From: Streptomyces liangshanensis
Lineage (GTDB): Bacteria > Actinomycetota > Actinomycetes > Streptomycetales > Streptomycetaceae
NCBI RefSeq assembly: GCF_011694815.1
Contig: NZ_CP050177.1
Location: forward strand, 2,531,001-2,595,000
Direction: 5' to 3'
Length of the DNA stretch: 64,000 bases
Both the position numbers and the translations under genes were made by a program. A model generated the notes under the pieces. The model did not search any database. It saw only the letters and a list, made by a program, of their open reading frames with translations, and was not told the DNA's origin. Shown here in pieces: positions 1 to 8,496 of the stretch (positions are counted from its first letter, which is position 1; each line of letters opens with the position of its first letter).

Positions 1-485
1 CGCAGCAGGGCTGGAAGGAGCAGGCGCGCCGGGCGAAGGACGAGTCCCGCCGGGCCCGCGAGGACGCGCAGCAGGCGCGTCGCCAGGCCAAGGAGGCGCA
101 GGAGACGGCCCGCCAGGAGATGCAGCGCATCGCGAAGCAGGTCCAGGACCAGGTGCAGGGGCACTTCGCGCGGGGGGACTGGCCCACGGGGTTGCGGGAG
201 GGGCTGTCCGAACTGACGGGGCAGCTGCGAGGGGTGTACGCGGGATCCGCGCCGAAGGCCCCCGCACAGGAGGAGACGCCCGACGGCTGGCCGAAGGATG
301 CCACGGGCTCGGGCGACCCGGCACGCGACCTGGACCGCCTGCTGGACCGCTTCCGCGACGACATCCGCGACGCGGCGCGCGACAACGGGGTGACCGAGGC
401 CCAACTCGGCGAGGCAAGGCGCCACTTGTCCACGGCGGCAGCCCACATCACCGCCCTCCTACGCGTAACCGACCCCCCACGCTGA
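1..485 (+). CDS. PadR-type regulator, C-terminal part (cut by left edge)
   Basis: Only the last 160 codons are in the window; the frame is open from base 3. What is visible is a long charged helix rich in Arg, Ala, Glu, Gln and Lys with heptad-like spacing (probable coiled coil), then an FARGDWPTG segment, a Pro-rich linker and a short acidic/basic helix at the end. Such a tail is typical of the large Streptomyces PadR-family repressors, whose winged-helix domain would lie upstream of the window. The family call rests on recall of that tail, because the DNA-binding domain itself cannot be seen. Two copies of an intergenic repeat follow the stop. Confidence 0.6.
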   Translation, partial: QQGWKEQARRAKDESRRAREDAQQARRQAKEAQETARQEMQRIAKQVQDQVQGHFARGDWPTGLREGLSELTGQLRGVYAGSAPKAPAQEETPDGWPKDATGSGDPARDLDRLLDRFRDDIRDAARDNGVTEAQLGEARRHLSTAAAHITALLRVTDPPR

Positions 486-506
486 CCACACCGCGACCAA
501 AAGACG

Positions 507-616
507 TCCTCAACCGCCGACCCAACCCAGCCCGTCCGGCGCTTGAGGACATCTTTGACCCGCACCGGACTCCAGGCGGACGCCGACCCCCAGCCCGTCC
601 GGCGCTTGAGGACATC
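507..616. repeat. Two copies of a Streptomyces intergenic repeat
   Basis: A 26-bp sequence with the core GTCCGGCGCTTGAGGAC occurs identically at 528-553 and 591-616. An inverted partial copy (GTCCTCAA) lies at 507-514, so the first unit can fold into a stem-loop. I recall this core as a common dispersed intergenic element of Streptomyces. It lies between the ends of two convergent genes, so it could serve as a bidirectional transcription end. Confidence 0.65.
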
Positions 617-640
617 CGTGGGCCGCGGCCCGAGGGGCGC

Positions 641-1609
641 CTACGCGGTCGGGGTGAGCACGATCTTCCCGAACTGAGCACCCGACTCCAGCTTCGCGAA
701 CCCCTCCCGCGCCCGCTCCAGCGGCAACACCTCGTCGATCACCGGCCGTACCCCCGTCACCGCGCAGAACGAGAGCAGATCCTCCAACTCGTCCTTGGAC
801 CCCATCGTCGAGCCGACGACCTTCAGCTCCAGGAAGAAGATCCGGGTCAGCTCCGCGTGCGCCGGCGCGTCACCACTCGTCGCCCCCGAGATCACCAACG
901 TGCCCCCGGGGCGAAGGCACTTGACCGAGTGCGACCAGGTCGCCGCGCCGACGGTCTCGATGACGGCGTCGACCCGCCGGGGCAGCCGGGCGCCCGGCTC
1001 GAAGACGTCCGCCGCGCCCAGTTCGAGAGCCCGCGCCCGCTTCTTCTCGTCCCGGCTGGTGGCGTAGACGCGCAGTCCCGCCGCGCTGCCGAGGGCGATC
1101 GCGGCCGTGGCGACCCCACCGCCCGCGCCCTGCACGAGGACCGAATCCCCGGGCCGGACACCGGCGTTGGTGAAGAGCATGCGGTACGCGGTGAGCCAGG
1201 CGGTCGGCAGGCAGGCGGCCTGCTCGAAGGTCAGCTCGGGCGGCTTGGGCAGGACGTTCCACGTGGGTACGGTGACCTGCTCGGCGAAGGTCCCCTGGTA
1301 GCGCTCGGTCAGGATCGAGGGCCTCTCGCGCGGTCCGACACCGTGGCCGGTCGCGCCGATCACCGAGTGGACGACCACCTCGTTGCCGTCCTCGTCGACC
1401 CCGGCGGCGTCGCAGCCGAGGATCATCGGCAGCCGGTCGGCGGGCAGGCCCACCCCGCGCAGCGACCAGAGGTCGTGGTGGTTGAGGGAGGCGGCCCGCA
1501 CGGTCACGGTGGTCCACCCGGCCCGTGCCCCGGGCGCGGGCCGCTCACCGAGCTCCAGGCCGTTGAGCGGGTGGTCACGGTCGATGCGGGCTGCGTAGGC
1601 GGCGAACAT
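641..1609 (-). CDS. Zinc-type MDR alcohol dehydrogenase/quinone reductase family protein
   Basis: A medium-chain dehydrogenase/reductase of 322 residues. It has an N-terminal GroES-like domain, then a Rossmann fold with the GAGGGVATAAI nucleotide-binding loop, and a C-terminal VIDEVLPLERAREGFAKLE segment typical of the family. The C-x-G-C-x-x-C structural zinc site of true alcohol dehydrogenases is not evident, so a quinone-reductase-like enzyme is possible. The ATG at 1609 was chosen over in-frame starts further up because TATCGT lies 7 nt before it (leaderless pattern) and there is no Shine-Dalgarno sequence. Substrate unknown. Confidence 0.8.
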   Translation of the reverse strand: MFAAYAARIDRDHPLNGLELGERPAPGARAGWTTVTVRAASLNHHDLWSLRGVGLPADRLPMILGCDAAGVDEDGNEVVVHSVIGATGHGVGPRERPSILTERYQGTFAEQVTVPTWNVLPKPPELTFEQAACLPTAWLTAYRMLFTNAGVRPGDSVLVQGAGGGVATAAIALGSAAGLRVYATSRDEKKRARALELGAADVFEPGARLPRRVDAVIETVGAATWSHSVKCLRPGGTLVISGATSGDAPAHAELTRIFFLELKVVGSTMGSKDELEDLLSFCAVTGVRPVIDEVLPLERAREGFAKLESGAQFGKIVLTPTA

Positions 1610-1807
1610 GCCCCCGACGATAGGACGCCACCCGCCCGCGACGGAACCGGAACAACGTGTGACACGGCCCGCGTTGCGAACGAGCCCCGGGTGCGCCCAG
1701 GACGCGGATACGGCCGGGACAGGGGTACGCCCGGCGACCGCCCACCTCCCCGGGAGCGGCCCCCGTCGTACCCTCGGCGCCACCCGGCGCTCAGCCCCGC
1801 GCCACGC

Positions 1808-3058
1808 TCAGCGCCGCGCCACCCCCTCGGCGCGGGCCGCCGCCGCCACCGCCGCCGTGACCGCCGGGGCCACCCGGGGGTCGAAGGGGGACGGGATGAC
1901 GTAGTCCGCCGCCAGGTCGTCCCCCACGACGTCCGCCAGCGCGTTCGCCGCCGCGAGCTTCATGCCCTCGGTGATCCGCGACGCCCGCACCTGGAGCGCT
2001 CCCGCGAAGATCCCGGGGAAGGCGAGGACGTTGTTGATCTGGTTGGGGTAGTCGCTGCGCCCGGTGGCCACGACCGCCGCGTACTGGTGCGCGATGTCGG
2101 GGTGCACCTCGGGGTTCGGGTTGGCCATCGCGAAGACGAACGCCCCCGGCGCCATCGAAGCGATCGCGGGCTCCGGGACCGTACCGCCCGACACCCCGAT
2201 GAACACGTCCGCACCGGACAGCGCGGCGTCCAGCGCACCGGAGTGGCCCGCGCGGTTGGTGATCTCGGCCAGCTCCCGCTTGACGTCCGTCAGGTCGTCG
2301 CGGTCGGTGCTGACGATGCCCTTCCGGTCGGCCACCGCGACATCGCCGATCCCGGCGGCGAGCAGGAACTTGGCGATCGCCACCCCCGCCGCCCCCGCCC
2401 CGGAGATGACGGCCCGCAGCTCGCCGAGGGTGCGCCCGGTGAGCTTCGCCGCGTTGTTCAGGGCGGCGAGGGTGACGACGGCCGTGCCGTGCTGGTCGTC
2501 GTGGAAGACCGGGATGTCCAGCCGCTCCTGGAGTCTGCGTTCGATCTCGAAGCAGCGGGGCGCCGAGATGTCCTCCAGGTTGACCCCGCCGAAGGACGGC
2601 GCGAGCCGCACCACGGTCTCGACGATCTCGTCGGTGTCGGTGGTGGCCAGCGCGAGCGGCACGGCGTCGACCCCGCCGAACTGCTTGAACAGGATGGCCT
2701 TGCCCTCCATCACCGGAAGCGACGCCTCCGGGCCGATGTCACCGAGTCCCAGCACCGCCGTCCCGTCCGTCACGACGGCGACGACCTGCGACTTCCAGGT
2801 GTAGTCGTGGACGAGCTCCGGGTTCTCCGCGATCGCGCTGCACACCTTCGCCACCCCGGGGGTGTACGCCAGGGACAGGTCGTCCTTGTCGCGCACCGGC
2901 ACCGTCGACCGGATGGACATCTTGCCGCCGCGGTGCAGCGCGAAGGCCGGATCGAAGGGCTCGTCGGGCCTGCTCGCCGTACCCCCGGGCCCACCCCCGG
3001 GTCCCGCCACCGTGTCCGTGCCGTCAGCGCTGCGAGGATTGACGATCTCCGCTGCCAT
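1808..3058 (-). CDS. NAD(P)-dependent malic enzyme
   Basis: Oxidative decarboxylation of malate to pyruvate with reduction of NAD(P), in the cytosol. The 416-residue protein has the malic N-domain (YTPGVAKVC, FGGVNLEDI, FHDDQHGTA) and then a Rossmann domain with GAGAAGVAIAKFL. An AAGGGGT ribosome-binding site sits 7 nt before the ATG. The S. coelicolor gene at this place (SCO5261, from memory) encodes the NADP-dependent enzyme, which supplies NADPH for lipid and polyketide synthesis; cofactor choice here is inferred from that position, not from sequence. Confidence 0.9.
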   Translation of the reverse strand: MAAEIVNPRSADGTDTVAGPGGGPGGTASRPDEPFDPAFALHRGGKMSIRSTVPVRDKDDLSLAYTPGVAKVCSAIAENPELVHDYTWKSQVVAVVTDGTAVLGLGDIGPEASLPVMEGKAILFKQFGGVDAVPLALATTDTDEIVETVVRLAPSFGGVNLEDISAPRCFEIERRLQERLDIPVFHDDQHGTAVVTLAALNNAAKLTGRTLGELRAVISGAGAAGVAIAKFLLAAGIGDVAVADRKGIVSTDRDDLTDVKRELAEITNRAGHSGALDAALSGADVFIGVSGGTVPEPAIASMAPGAFVFAMANPNPEVHPDIAHQYAAVVATGRSDYPNQINNVLAFPGIFAGALQVRASRITEGMKLAAANALADVVGDDLAADYVIPSPFDPRVAPAVTAAVAAAARAEGVARR

Positions 3059-3601
3059 GTCTGTGACCCCTTAGGTCTGCATCAGTTGAGGGTGTCCACT
3101 CCTGGTCGAGGAGGGGTGGGTGACCACCGCGCACGCGCCCCGGCCCGTCGTTTCGGCCCGCTCGGCCAGGGGGTGGTACGTACGCGCGGGCGCGCCGCAC
3201 ACGCGCCCAGGGCCCCGGATGCGGGGCGTAAACGTCCTTCATACCGGACGGACAACGCCGTCTGCGACTCCACACCGACGCGGTGACATGCCTCATAACC
3301 GAAGATCTGGGCACATTCGGCAGACCGCGCGAATCACGCGCACAAGCCAGCACGAACAGGAGAATTTCCGGTCGGAAAGAGACAACCCGGCGAAAGGTCC
3401 CGCCGTGGTGGGCGGGGCGGACGGGGTGGGGGTGGGTCCCGTTACCCGATTTTGACATGACTGGTCCCCTGAACGGGTCAGTCCGAATGGCAAGATGCCT
3501 CTCATCACACACCGTTGCGAAAATCGAAGGTGTGTGCCAGCCGGATTGACCCGCCTTCGTGGCGGTTCATCACCCGCCCGACCCGCCGGAGGATTCACAT
3601 C
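3059..3601. other. Intergenic region between divergent malic enzyme and ABC-importer genes
   Basis: 543 bp without a credible gene. It must hold the promoters of both divergent units. Visible are a TTGACA hexamer at 3452-3457 without a convincing -10 at normal spacing, and an imperfect inverted repeat (3459-3468 against 3475-3483) that could be an operator. Nothing else stands out. Confidence 0.5.
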
Positions 3602-4558
3602 ATGACCGCTAGCACCACACGTCGTACGACCGCCGCGAAGTCCCGGATCGCCGCGGCCGGCGCGATCGCGGTAGCGGGCGCCATGCTGCTGACCGCCTGT
3701 GGCGACCAGACCGACAGCGGCAAGAAGGACACCGCCGCGTCCGCCGACGCGAACAAGGCACCGCTCTTCGACCAGCTGCCCAAGGCGATCCAGGACAAGG
3801 GTGTCGTCAAGATCGGCTCCGACATCGCGTACGCGCCGGTGGAGTTCAAGGACAAGTCGGGCAACACGGCCGGCATCGACCCCGACCTCGCCGACGCGCT
3901 GGGCAAGCAGCTCGGGGTGAAGTTCGAGTTCGAGAACGGCACCTTCGACACCCTGGTCACCGGCCTGCGCGCGAAGCGCTACGACATCGCCATGTCCGCG
4001 ATGACGGACACCAAGGACCGCCAGAACGGCGTCGAGGACGGCAAGAAGGTCGGCGAAGGTGTCGACTTCGTCGACTACTACACCGCCGGTGTCTCGATCT
4101 ACACCCCCAAGGGCAAGACCCAGGGCATCAAGACCTGGGACGACCTCTGCGGCAAGAAGATCGTCGTGCAGCGCGCCACCGTCTCCGAGGACCTCGCCAA
4201 GGGCCAGGCGAAGAAGTGTCCGGCCGGCAAGAAGCTCGCCATCGAGTCCTTCGACAACGACCAGCAGGCCCAGGTACGGCTGCGCTCCGGCGGCGCCGAC
4301 GCCGGCTCCTCGGACTCCCCGATCGCCGCGTACGCCGTGAAGACGTCCGGCGGCGGCAACGACTTCGAGCTGGTCGGCGAGACCGTCGAGTCCGCCCCGT
4401 ACGGCATCGCCGTCGCGAAGGACAACAAGCAGCTCTCCTCCGCGCTCCAGGCCGCGATGAACGCGATCATCAAGAACGGCGAGTACGCCAAGGTCCTCGC
4501 GAAGTGGGGCGCCGAGTCCGGCGCCGTCACCGAGGCGAAGCTCAACGGCGGCTCCTGA
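3602..4558 (+). CDS. Polar amino acid (glutamate-type) ABC transporter substrate-binding lipoprotein
   Basis: Extracellular solute-binding protein of family 3, which would capture a polar amino acid and pass it to the permease encoded next. The 318-residue precursor starts with a twin-Arg-rich signal peptide and a lipobox LLTAC with the lipidated Cys at residue 33. The mature part shows VVKIGSDIAYAPVEF, GIDPDLADALG and GLRAKRYDIAMSAMTDT, typical of this family. GGAGG 9 nt before the ATG at 3602 fixes the start; the frame is open 87 bases further upstream but lacks a good site there. First gene of a three-gene operon; a hairpin separates it from the permease gene. Confidence 0.9.
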   Translation: MTASTTRRTTAAKSRIAAAGAIAVAGAMLLTACGDQTDSGKKDTAASADANKAPLFDQLPKAIQDKGVVKIGSDIAYAPVEFKDKSGNTAGIDPDLADALGKQLGVKFEFENGTFDTLVTGLRAKRYDIAMSAMTDTKDRQNGVEDGKKVGEGVDFVDYYTAGVSIYTPKGKTQGIKTWDDLCGKKIVVQRATVSEDLAKGQAKKCPAGKKLAIESFDNDQQAQVRLRSGGADAGSSDSPIAAYAVKTSGGGNDFELVGETVESAPYGIAVAKDNKQLSSALQAAMNAIIKNGEYAKVLAKWGAESGAVTEAKLNGGS

Positions 4559-4580
4559 CCGGACGTTCCCGACCGTCCCC

Positions 4581-4609
4581 GCCGGGGCGTTCCACACGAA
4601 CGCCCCGGC
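4581..4609 (+). terminator. Attenuating hairpin after binding-protein gene
   Basis: Perfect 12-bp arms (4581-4592 and 4598-4609, GCCGGGGCGTTC and its complement) with a 5-nt loop, located between the binding-protein stop and the permease start. A third half-copy lies at about 4622-4635. It has no T-run. Likely role: 3'-end stabilisation or partial termination, giving more binding protein than permease. Confidence 0.6.
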
Positions 4610-4689
4610 GAACGTTCCGAGCGAACGCCCCGGCCGGACACCCTGACCGGGCGTCCCGACCGGGCATCCGGCGCTGAGAGGCAACACCT

Positions 4690-5625
4690 GTGACTGCTGA
4701 CATCGAAAAGACGGGGCCCGTCGACACGCCCCCCGCCGGGCCCGAGGCCATCAAGGCGATCCCGGTCCGGCACTACGGCCGGTACGTGTCCGCCGTGATC
4801 GCCGTCGCCCTGCTCGTCTCCCTCATCTACGCCTTCTCGCAGGGCAAGGTGAACTGGGGCGCCATCCCCGACTACTTCTTCGACAGCCGGATCCTGTCCG
4901 GGGTCGGCAACACCCTGCTCCTCACCGTCCTCGCGATGGTGATGGGAGTGGTCGGCGGCGTGATCCTCGCGGTCATGCGCCTGTCGAAGAACCCGGTGAC
5001 GTCGTCCATCGCGTGGTTCTACATCTGGTTCTTCCGGGGTACGCCCGTCTACGTACAGCTCCTGGTCTGGTTCAACCTCGGACTGGTCTTCGAGTACATC
5101 AACCTCGGCCCCGTCTACAAGGACTACTGGTCCTCGTTCATGACGCCGTTCCTGACGGCGCTGCTGGGACTCGGCCTCAACGAGGCCGCGTACATGGCCG
5201 AGATCTGCCGGGCCGGACTGCTCTCGGTCGACGAGGGCCAGACCGAGGCGTCGCACGCGCTGGGCATGAGCCACGGCAAGACGCTGCGCCGGGTGATCAT
5301 CCCGCAGGCGATGCGGGTGATAGTGCCGCCCACCGGCAACGAGGTCATCAACATGCTGAAGACGACCTCGCTCGTCTCGGCGGTGCAGTACACCGAGCTG
5401 CTGAGGAACGCGCAGGACATCGGGACCACCTCGGGCGCGGCGGCGGAGATGCTCTTCCTCGCGGCGGCCTGGTACCTGATCCTCACGACGGTCTTCAGCG
5501 TCGGGCAGTTCTACCTGGAGCGGTACTACGCGCGTGGTTCGAGCCGCTCGCTGCCGCTGACACCGTTCCAGAAGGTCAAGAGGAATCTGGCCGGATTCAG
5601 CACTCGTTCGGGAGCCGCCGCATGA
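4690..5625 (+). CDS. Amino acid ABC transporter permease
   Basis: Inner-membrane subunit of the polar amino acid importer (HisM/GlnP type), 311 residues. An N-terminal hydrophobic helix ([17 protein letters not shown]) is followed by the five-helix permease core with [11 protein letters not shown] and the EAA loop (residues about 185-210, [22 protein letters not shown]) that docks on the ATPase. GTG start with a GAGAGG site upstream. Its stop overlaps the ATG of the ATPase gene by four bases (ATGA), so the two are translationally coupled. Confidence 0.92.
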   Translation: MTADIEKTGPVDTPPAGPEAIKAIPVRHYGRYVSAVIAVALLVSLIYAFSQGKVNWGAIPDYFFDSRILSGVGNTLLLTVLAMVMGVVGGVILAVMRLSKNPVTSSIAWFYIWFFRGTPVYVQLLVWFNLGLVFEYINLGPVYKDYWSSFMTPFLTALLGLGLNEAAYMAEICRAGLLSVDEGQTEASHALGMSHGKTLRRVIIPQAMRVIVPPTGNEVINMLKTTSLVSAVQYTELLRNAQDIGTTSGAAAEMLFLAAAWYLILTTVFSVGQFYLERYYARGSSRSLPLTPFQKVKRNLAGFSTRSGAAA

Positions 5626-6383
5626 CCGCCATGGTGAGGGCGGAGGGCGTCCACAAGTCCTTCGGCGCCGCGCACATCCTCAAGGGGATCGACCTGGAGG
5701 TCGCCCCGCGTGAGGTGTTCTGCCTGATCGGCCCGTCCGGTTCCGGCAAGTCGACGTTCCTGCGGTGCATCAACCACCTGGAGCAGATCAACGCCGGGCG
5801 GCTGTACGTCGACGGGGAGCTGGTCGGCTACCGCCAGAAGGGCGACAAGCTGTACGAGCTGAAGGACAGCGAGGTCGCCAGGAAGCGCCGCGACATCGGC
5901 ATGGTCTTCCAGCGTTTCAACCTCTTCCCGCACATGACGGCGATCGAGAACGTCATGGAGGCGCCGGTCCAGGTGCGCGGCGAGGCGAAGGCCGTGGCCC
6001 GCGCGCGGGCCGAGCGGCTGCTCGACCGGGTGGGCCTGGCCGACAAGGCGGCCAGCTACCCGTCGCAGCTGTCCGGCGGCCAGCAGCAGCGGGTGGCCAT
6101 CGCGCGGGCGCTGGCGATGGAGCCGAAGCTGATGCTCTTCGACGAGCCGACGTCGGCGCTCGACCCGGAGCTGGTGGGTGACGTCCTGGACGTCATGCGC
6201 GGGCTGGCGGAGGAGGGCATGACCATGATCGTGGTCACGCACGAGATGGGCTTCGCGCGGGAGGTCGGGGACGCGCTGGTGTTCATGGACGACGGTGTGG
6301 TGGTCGAGTCGGGGCACCCGCGGGACGTACTGACGAACCCGCGGCACGAGCGGACGAAGTCGTTCCTGTCGAAGGTGCTGTAG
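5622..6383 (+). CDS. Amino acid ABC transporter ATP-binding protein
   Basis: Energises the importer encoded by the two genes upstream. The 253-residue protein has every ABC motif: Walker [11 protein letters not shown]-loop in [10 protein letters not shown], signature LSGGQQQR, Walker B LMLFDEP and the switch His in VVTHEMG. It is of the GlnQ/HisP size, with a short insertion ([20 protein letters not shown], residues about 62-82) usual in actinobacterial homologues. The start overlaps the permease stop. The frame is open far upstream, but that part is antisense-like shadow of the permease. Confidence 0.93.
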   Translation: MTAMVRAEGVHKSFGAAHILKGIDLEVAPREVFCLIGPSGSGKSTFLRCINHLEQINAGRLYVDGELVGYRQKGDKLYELKDSEVARKRRDIGMVFQRFNLFPHMTAIENVMEAPVQVRGEAKAVARARAERLLDRVGLADKAASYPSQLSGGQQQRVAIARALAMEPKLMLFDEPTSALDPELVGDVLDVMRGLAEEGMTMIVVTHEMGFAREVGDALVFMDDGVVVESGHPRDVLTNPRHERTKSFLSKVL

Positions 6384-6478
6384 GAGCGGGGAGGGGCGGT
6401 ACGGAGATGCCCGCCCCGCCCGCCCCCCGCCGCCCGCCGGTGCCCCGCCGCCCGGCCTCCGCCTGCTCGCCCGCTGCC

Positions 6479-7234
6479 TTACCGCAGGGCGAGGACCAGG
6501 GCGTCGGAGGGCGAGGACCAGACCGTGCGCGCCTCCGCGAAGCCCGCCTCGCGGAGCGTGCGCGCGTGCCAGGCGGCGGTGGGGGTGTCGCCGTCCGCGT
6601 GCTCGCCGTAGATCCGGAACCGCTCGGCGGTCGGTCCGGCGAGCGCCGGATCGCCGGCGGCCAGCTTCCACCAGTCCGCCCAGTCCAGCGCGCCCCCGTC
6701 CCTGGCGCGTTCCATGGCCGCGTGCCGGTGGGCGCGCTCGGCCGCGTTGATCCGGGGGGTGTCGTCGGCCGGCATGTGGTCGGCGTTCAGGAAGACCCCG
6801 CCCTCCCTGACGACCCCGGCGAGCTGCCCGTACAGCGCGGCCAGCGGCTCGCTGTGGAGCCAGTGCAGGGCGGTGGCGGTGAGGACGGCGTCGTACGGTC
6901 CCGCCGGGAGCAGCTCCGGCCAGTCCGGGTCCTTGAGGTCGGCGGTCACGAAGGTGACCCGGTCGTCCCCGGCGAAGGAGCCCCGGGCGATCGTGAGCAG
7001 CGCCGGGTCGAGGTCGACGCCCGTGCTCGTGGCGCCGGGGAACCTCCGGAACAGCCGGTCGGTGATACTGCCCGTACCGCACGCGAGGTCCAGCACCCTC
7101 GGTTCGGGGCCGACGAGGGCCTCGACCATGTCCAGCATGACCCGGAAGCGCTCCTCGCGGTCGGGCATGTACCACTCCTGCTGGCGGTCCCAGCTCCGCT
7201 GCCAGGCCGGCCAGTCGGTCTCGACAAGCGCCAT
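6479..7234 (-). CDS. Class I SAM-dependent methyltransferase
   Basis: Predicted small-molecule methyltransferase of 251 residues. Motif I is VLDLACGTGSITDRLF, followed by an acidic loop ending strand 2 (STGVDLDP), VTADLKDPDW and the hydrophobic strand YDAVLTATALHWL. GGGGAG four bases before the ATG at 7234 selects this start over an in-frame ATG at 7246. Substrate unknown. It is transcribed divergently from the CGNR regulator gene, and the shared upstream region has three copies of a 9-bp repeat. Confidence 0.85.
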   Translation of the reverse strand: MALVETDWPAWQRSWDRQQEWYMPDREERFRVMLDMVEALVGPEPRVLDLACGTGSITDRLFRRFPGATSTGVDLDPALLTIARGSFAGDDRVTFVTADLKDPDWPELLPAGPYDAVLTATALHWLHSEPLAALYGQLAGVVREGGVFLNADHMPADDTPRINAAERAHRHAAMERARDGGALDWADWWKLAAGDPALAGPTAERFRIYGEHADGDTPTAAWHARTLREAGFAEARTVWSSPSDALVLALR

Positions 7235-7289
7235 GTGACTCCCCATCCACTCGATCGCGGGAACGCCGCGAGGATCCGCGATCACCCGT

Positions 7290-7326
7290 ATACCCTGACG
7301 AATACCCCGAAGCCGTAATACCCTGA
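7290..7326. promoter_or_regulatory. Three 9-bp direct repeats between divergent genes (candidate operator)
   Basis: ATACCCTGA at 7290-7298, ATACCCCGA at 7302-7310 and ATACCCTGA at 7318-7326, i.e. starts 12 and 16 bp apart. They lie between a methyltransferase gene and a CGNR-type putative regulator gene. Candidate binding site for that regulator; inference only. Confidence 0.4.
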
Positions 7327-7392
7327 ATACACTACGGCCCATTACTTCTTCTTCCGACGAACCAACTTAGACCGCAGCCGTAAGGACTACAA

Positions 7393-8022
7393 GTGGAACT
7401 GGCCTCTTACTCGGACTACGCCGTACGCCTGGTCAACACCGAGGAGCCGGCCCGTGGCACGGACACGCTGACCTCGGTGGACGACATCCGTGCCCTCTTC
7501 GGCGCGAGCACCCAGCTGGCCCGCAGGGCCACGGAGGCGGACCTCACGCGTTTCCGGGCGGTACGGGCACGGCTGCGCGCCGTCTTCACGGCGGCCGACG
7601 AGGGCGAGGGCAGCCGGGCGGTCGACCTGCTGAACTCGCTCCTGCTGGAGTTCCCGGTCAGCCCGCAGGTGTCGGGGCACGACTTCCTGGACGAGGAGGG
7701 GCGTCCGCGCTGGCACATGCACCTGGCCGAGCACCCGTCGAACGCGACGGCGGGGTACGCGGCGACGGCGGCCATGGGGCTGGCCTTCCACCTCACCGGG
7801 TTCGGGGTGGACCGGCTGGGACTGTGCCAGGCCGCGCCGTGCCGTAACGCCTACCTGGACACCTCGACCAACCGCTCCCGCCGCTACTGCTCGGACCGCT
7901 GCGCGACCCGGGCCAACGTCGCCGCCTACCGGGCGCGCAAGCGCCTGGAGACCGAGCGGTCGGCGAGCACCGGCCGCAGCGCGGAGACCAGCCACGAGAC
8001 CGTGCCCAGCACGGACCGCTGA
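7393..8022 (+). CDS. CGNR zinc-finger / ABATE-domain putative transcriptional regulator
   Basis: 209 residues. The N-terminal 120 residues match the ABATE (stress-induced regulator) fold pattern starting with DYAVRLVNTEEP. The C-terminal zinc finger reads CQAAPCRNAYLD...SRRYCSDRCATRANVAAYRARKR: four Cys plus the CR-N/CGNR-type segment and a basic helix that should contact DNA. GTG start with AAGGAC upstream. Targets unknown. The end of the gene overlaps the convergent sodX gene by 97 bp, so their 3' mRNA ends are complementary. Confidence 0.85.
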   Translation: MELASYSDYAVRLVNTEEPARGTDTLTSVDDIRALFGASTQLARRATEADLTRFRAVRARLRAVFTAADEGEGSRAVDLLNSLLLEFPVSPQVSGHDFLDEEGRPRWHMHLAEHPSNATAGYAATAAMGLAFHLTGFGVDRLGLCQAAPCRNAYLDTSTNRSRRYCSDRCATRANVAAYRARKRLETERSASTGRSAETSHETVPSTDR

Positions 8023-8345
8023 CCGGCGGCGAGGGGCCGGTACCTGGCCCGCACCCGCCCCAGCAGCAGTTCCTCGGGTACGGCGCCGAACACCCGGCTG
8101 TCCCCCTCGGCCCCCGGGTTGTCGCCGAGCACCCACCAGCCGTCGTCGCGCCGCTCCACCAGCCGCTTCACGATGAGGAGGTCCTGCTGGAGCGGGTGCT
8201 TGAGGACAGCCACGTCACCGGCCTTGACGGGGGCGCGGTAGTGGACGAGGAGCTGGTCGCCGTGCTTGAGCGTCGGGTACATGGACGGCCCCGTCACTTC
8301 CGCGATCCCCAACGGCGCTCTCGGCTCACGCTCGTGCTCCGCCAT
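7926..8345 (-). CDS. sodX: Nickel-type superoxide dismutase maturation protease
   Basis: S26-type signal-peptidase-like protease that removes the short leader of pro-SodN so that the new N-terminus can bind nickel. The 139-residue protein has the nucleophile in GPSMYP (Ser21), the general-base Lys in LLIVKRL (Lys60) and the WVLGDNPGAEGDSR box of the family. A GGGAGGG site 6-7 nt before the ATG at 8345 sets the start. It is divergent from sodN, the usual arrangement in Streptomyces. The C-terminal region overlaps the convergent CGNR gene. Confidence 0.92.
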   Translation of the reverse strand: MAEHEREPRAPLGIAEVTGPSMYPTLKHGDQLLVHYRAPVKAGDVAVLKHPLQQDLLIVKRLVERRDDGWWVLGDNPGAEGDSRVFGAVPEELLLGRVRARYRPLAAGQRSVLGTVSWLVSALRPVLADRSVSRRLRAR

Positions 8346-8441
8346 CCGACACCCTCCCGGTCCCGCCGTCCGTTCCGCCGCCTGTCCCATTTTGACCCCG
8401 GACTTTTGTCCTAAGCCCATGGGGGCACTCGCGAAATCACG

Positions 8442-8472
8442 CTTCTCACGGAGTAATGTCCCACCTGAGAAG
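8442..8472 (+). promoter_or_regulatory. Inverted repeat in the sodN leader
   Basis: CTTCTCA (8442-8448) and TGAGAAG (8466-8472) are perfect 7-bp arms 17 bp apart, just upstream of the sodN ribosome-binding site. It could be an RNA hairpin or protein site controlling sodN. In S. coelicolor the 5' end of sodN mRNA is targeted by an sRNA processed from sodF; whether this element takes part is unknown. Confidence 0.4.
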
Positions 8473-8496
8473 ACGATCACGAGGAAGGACAGCTCC

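Noticed and set aside
857..3286. 809-codon plus-strand frame opposite dehydrogenase and malic enzyme
   Set aside because: Antisense of two well-conserved genes; low-complexity Arg/Asp/Gly product.
3452..3500. Housekeeping promoter for the amino acid importer (TTGACA at 3452)
   Set aside because: No acceptable -10 at 16-19 bp; the next candidate (AAGATG) is 34 bp away.
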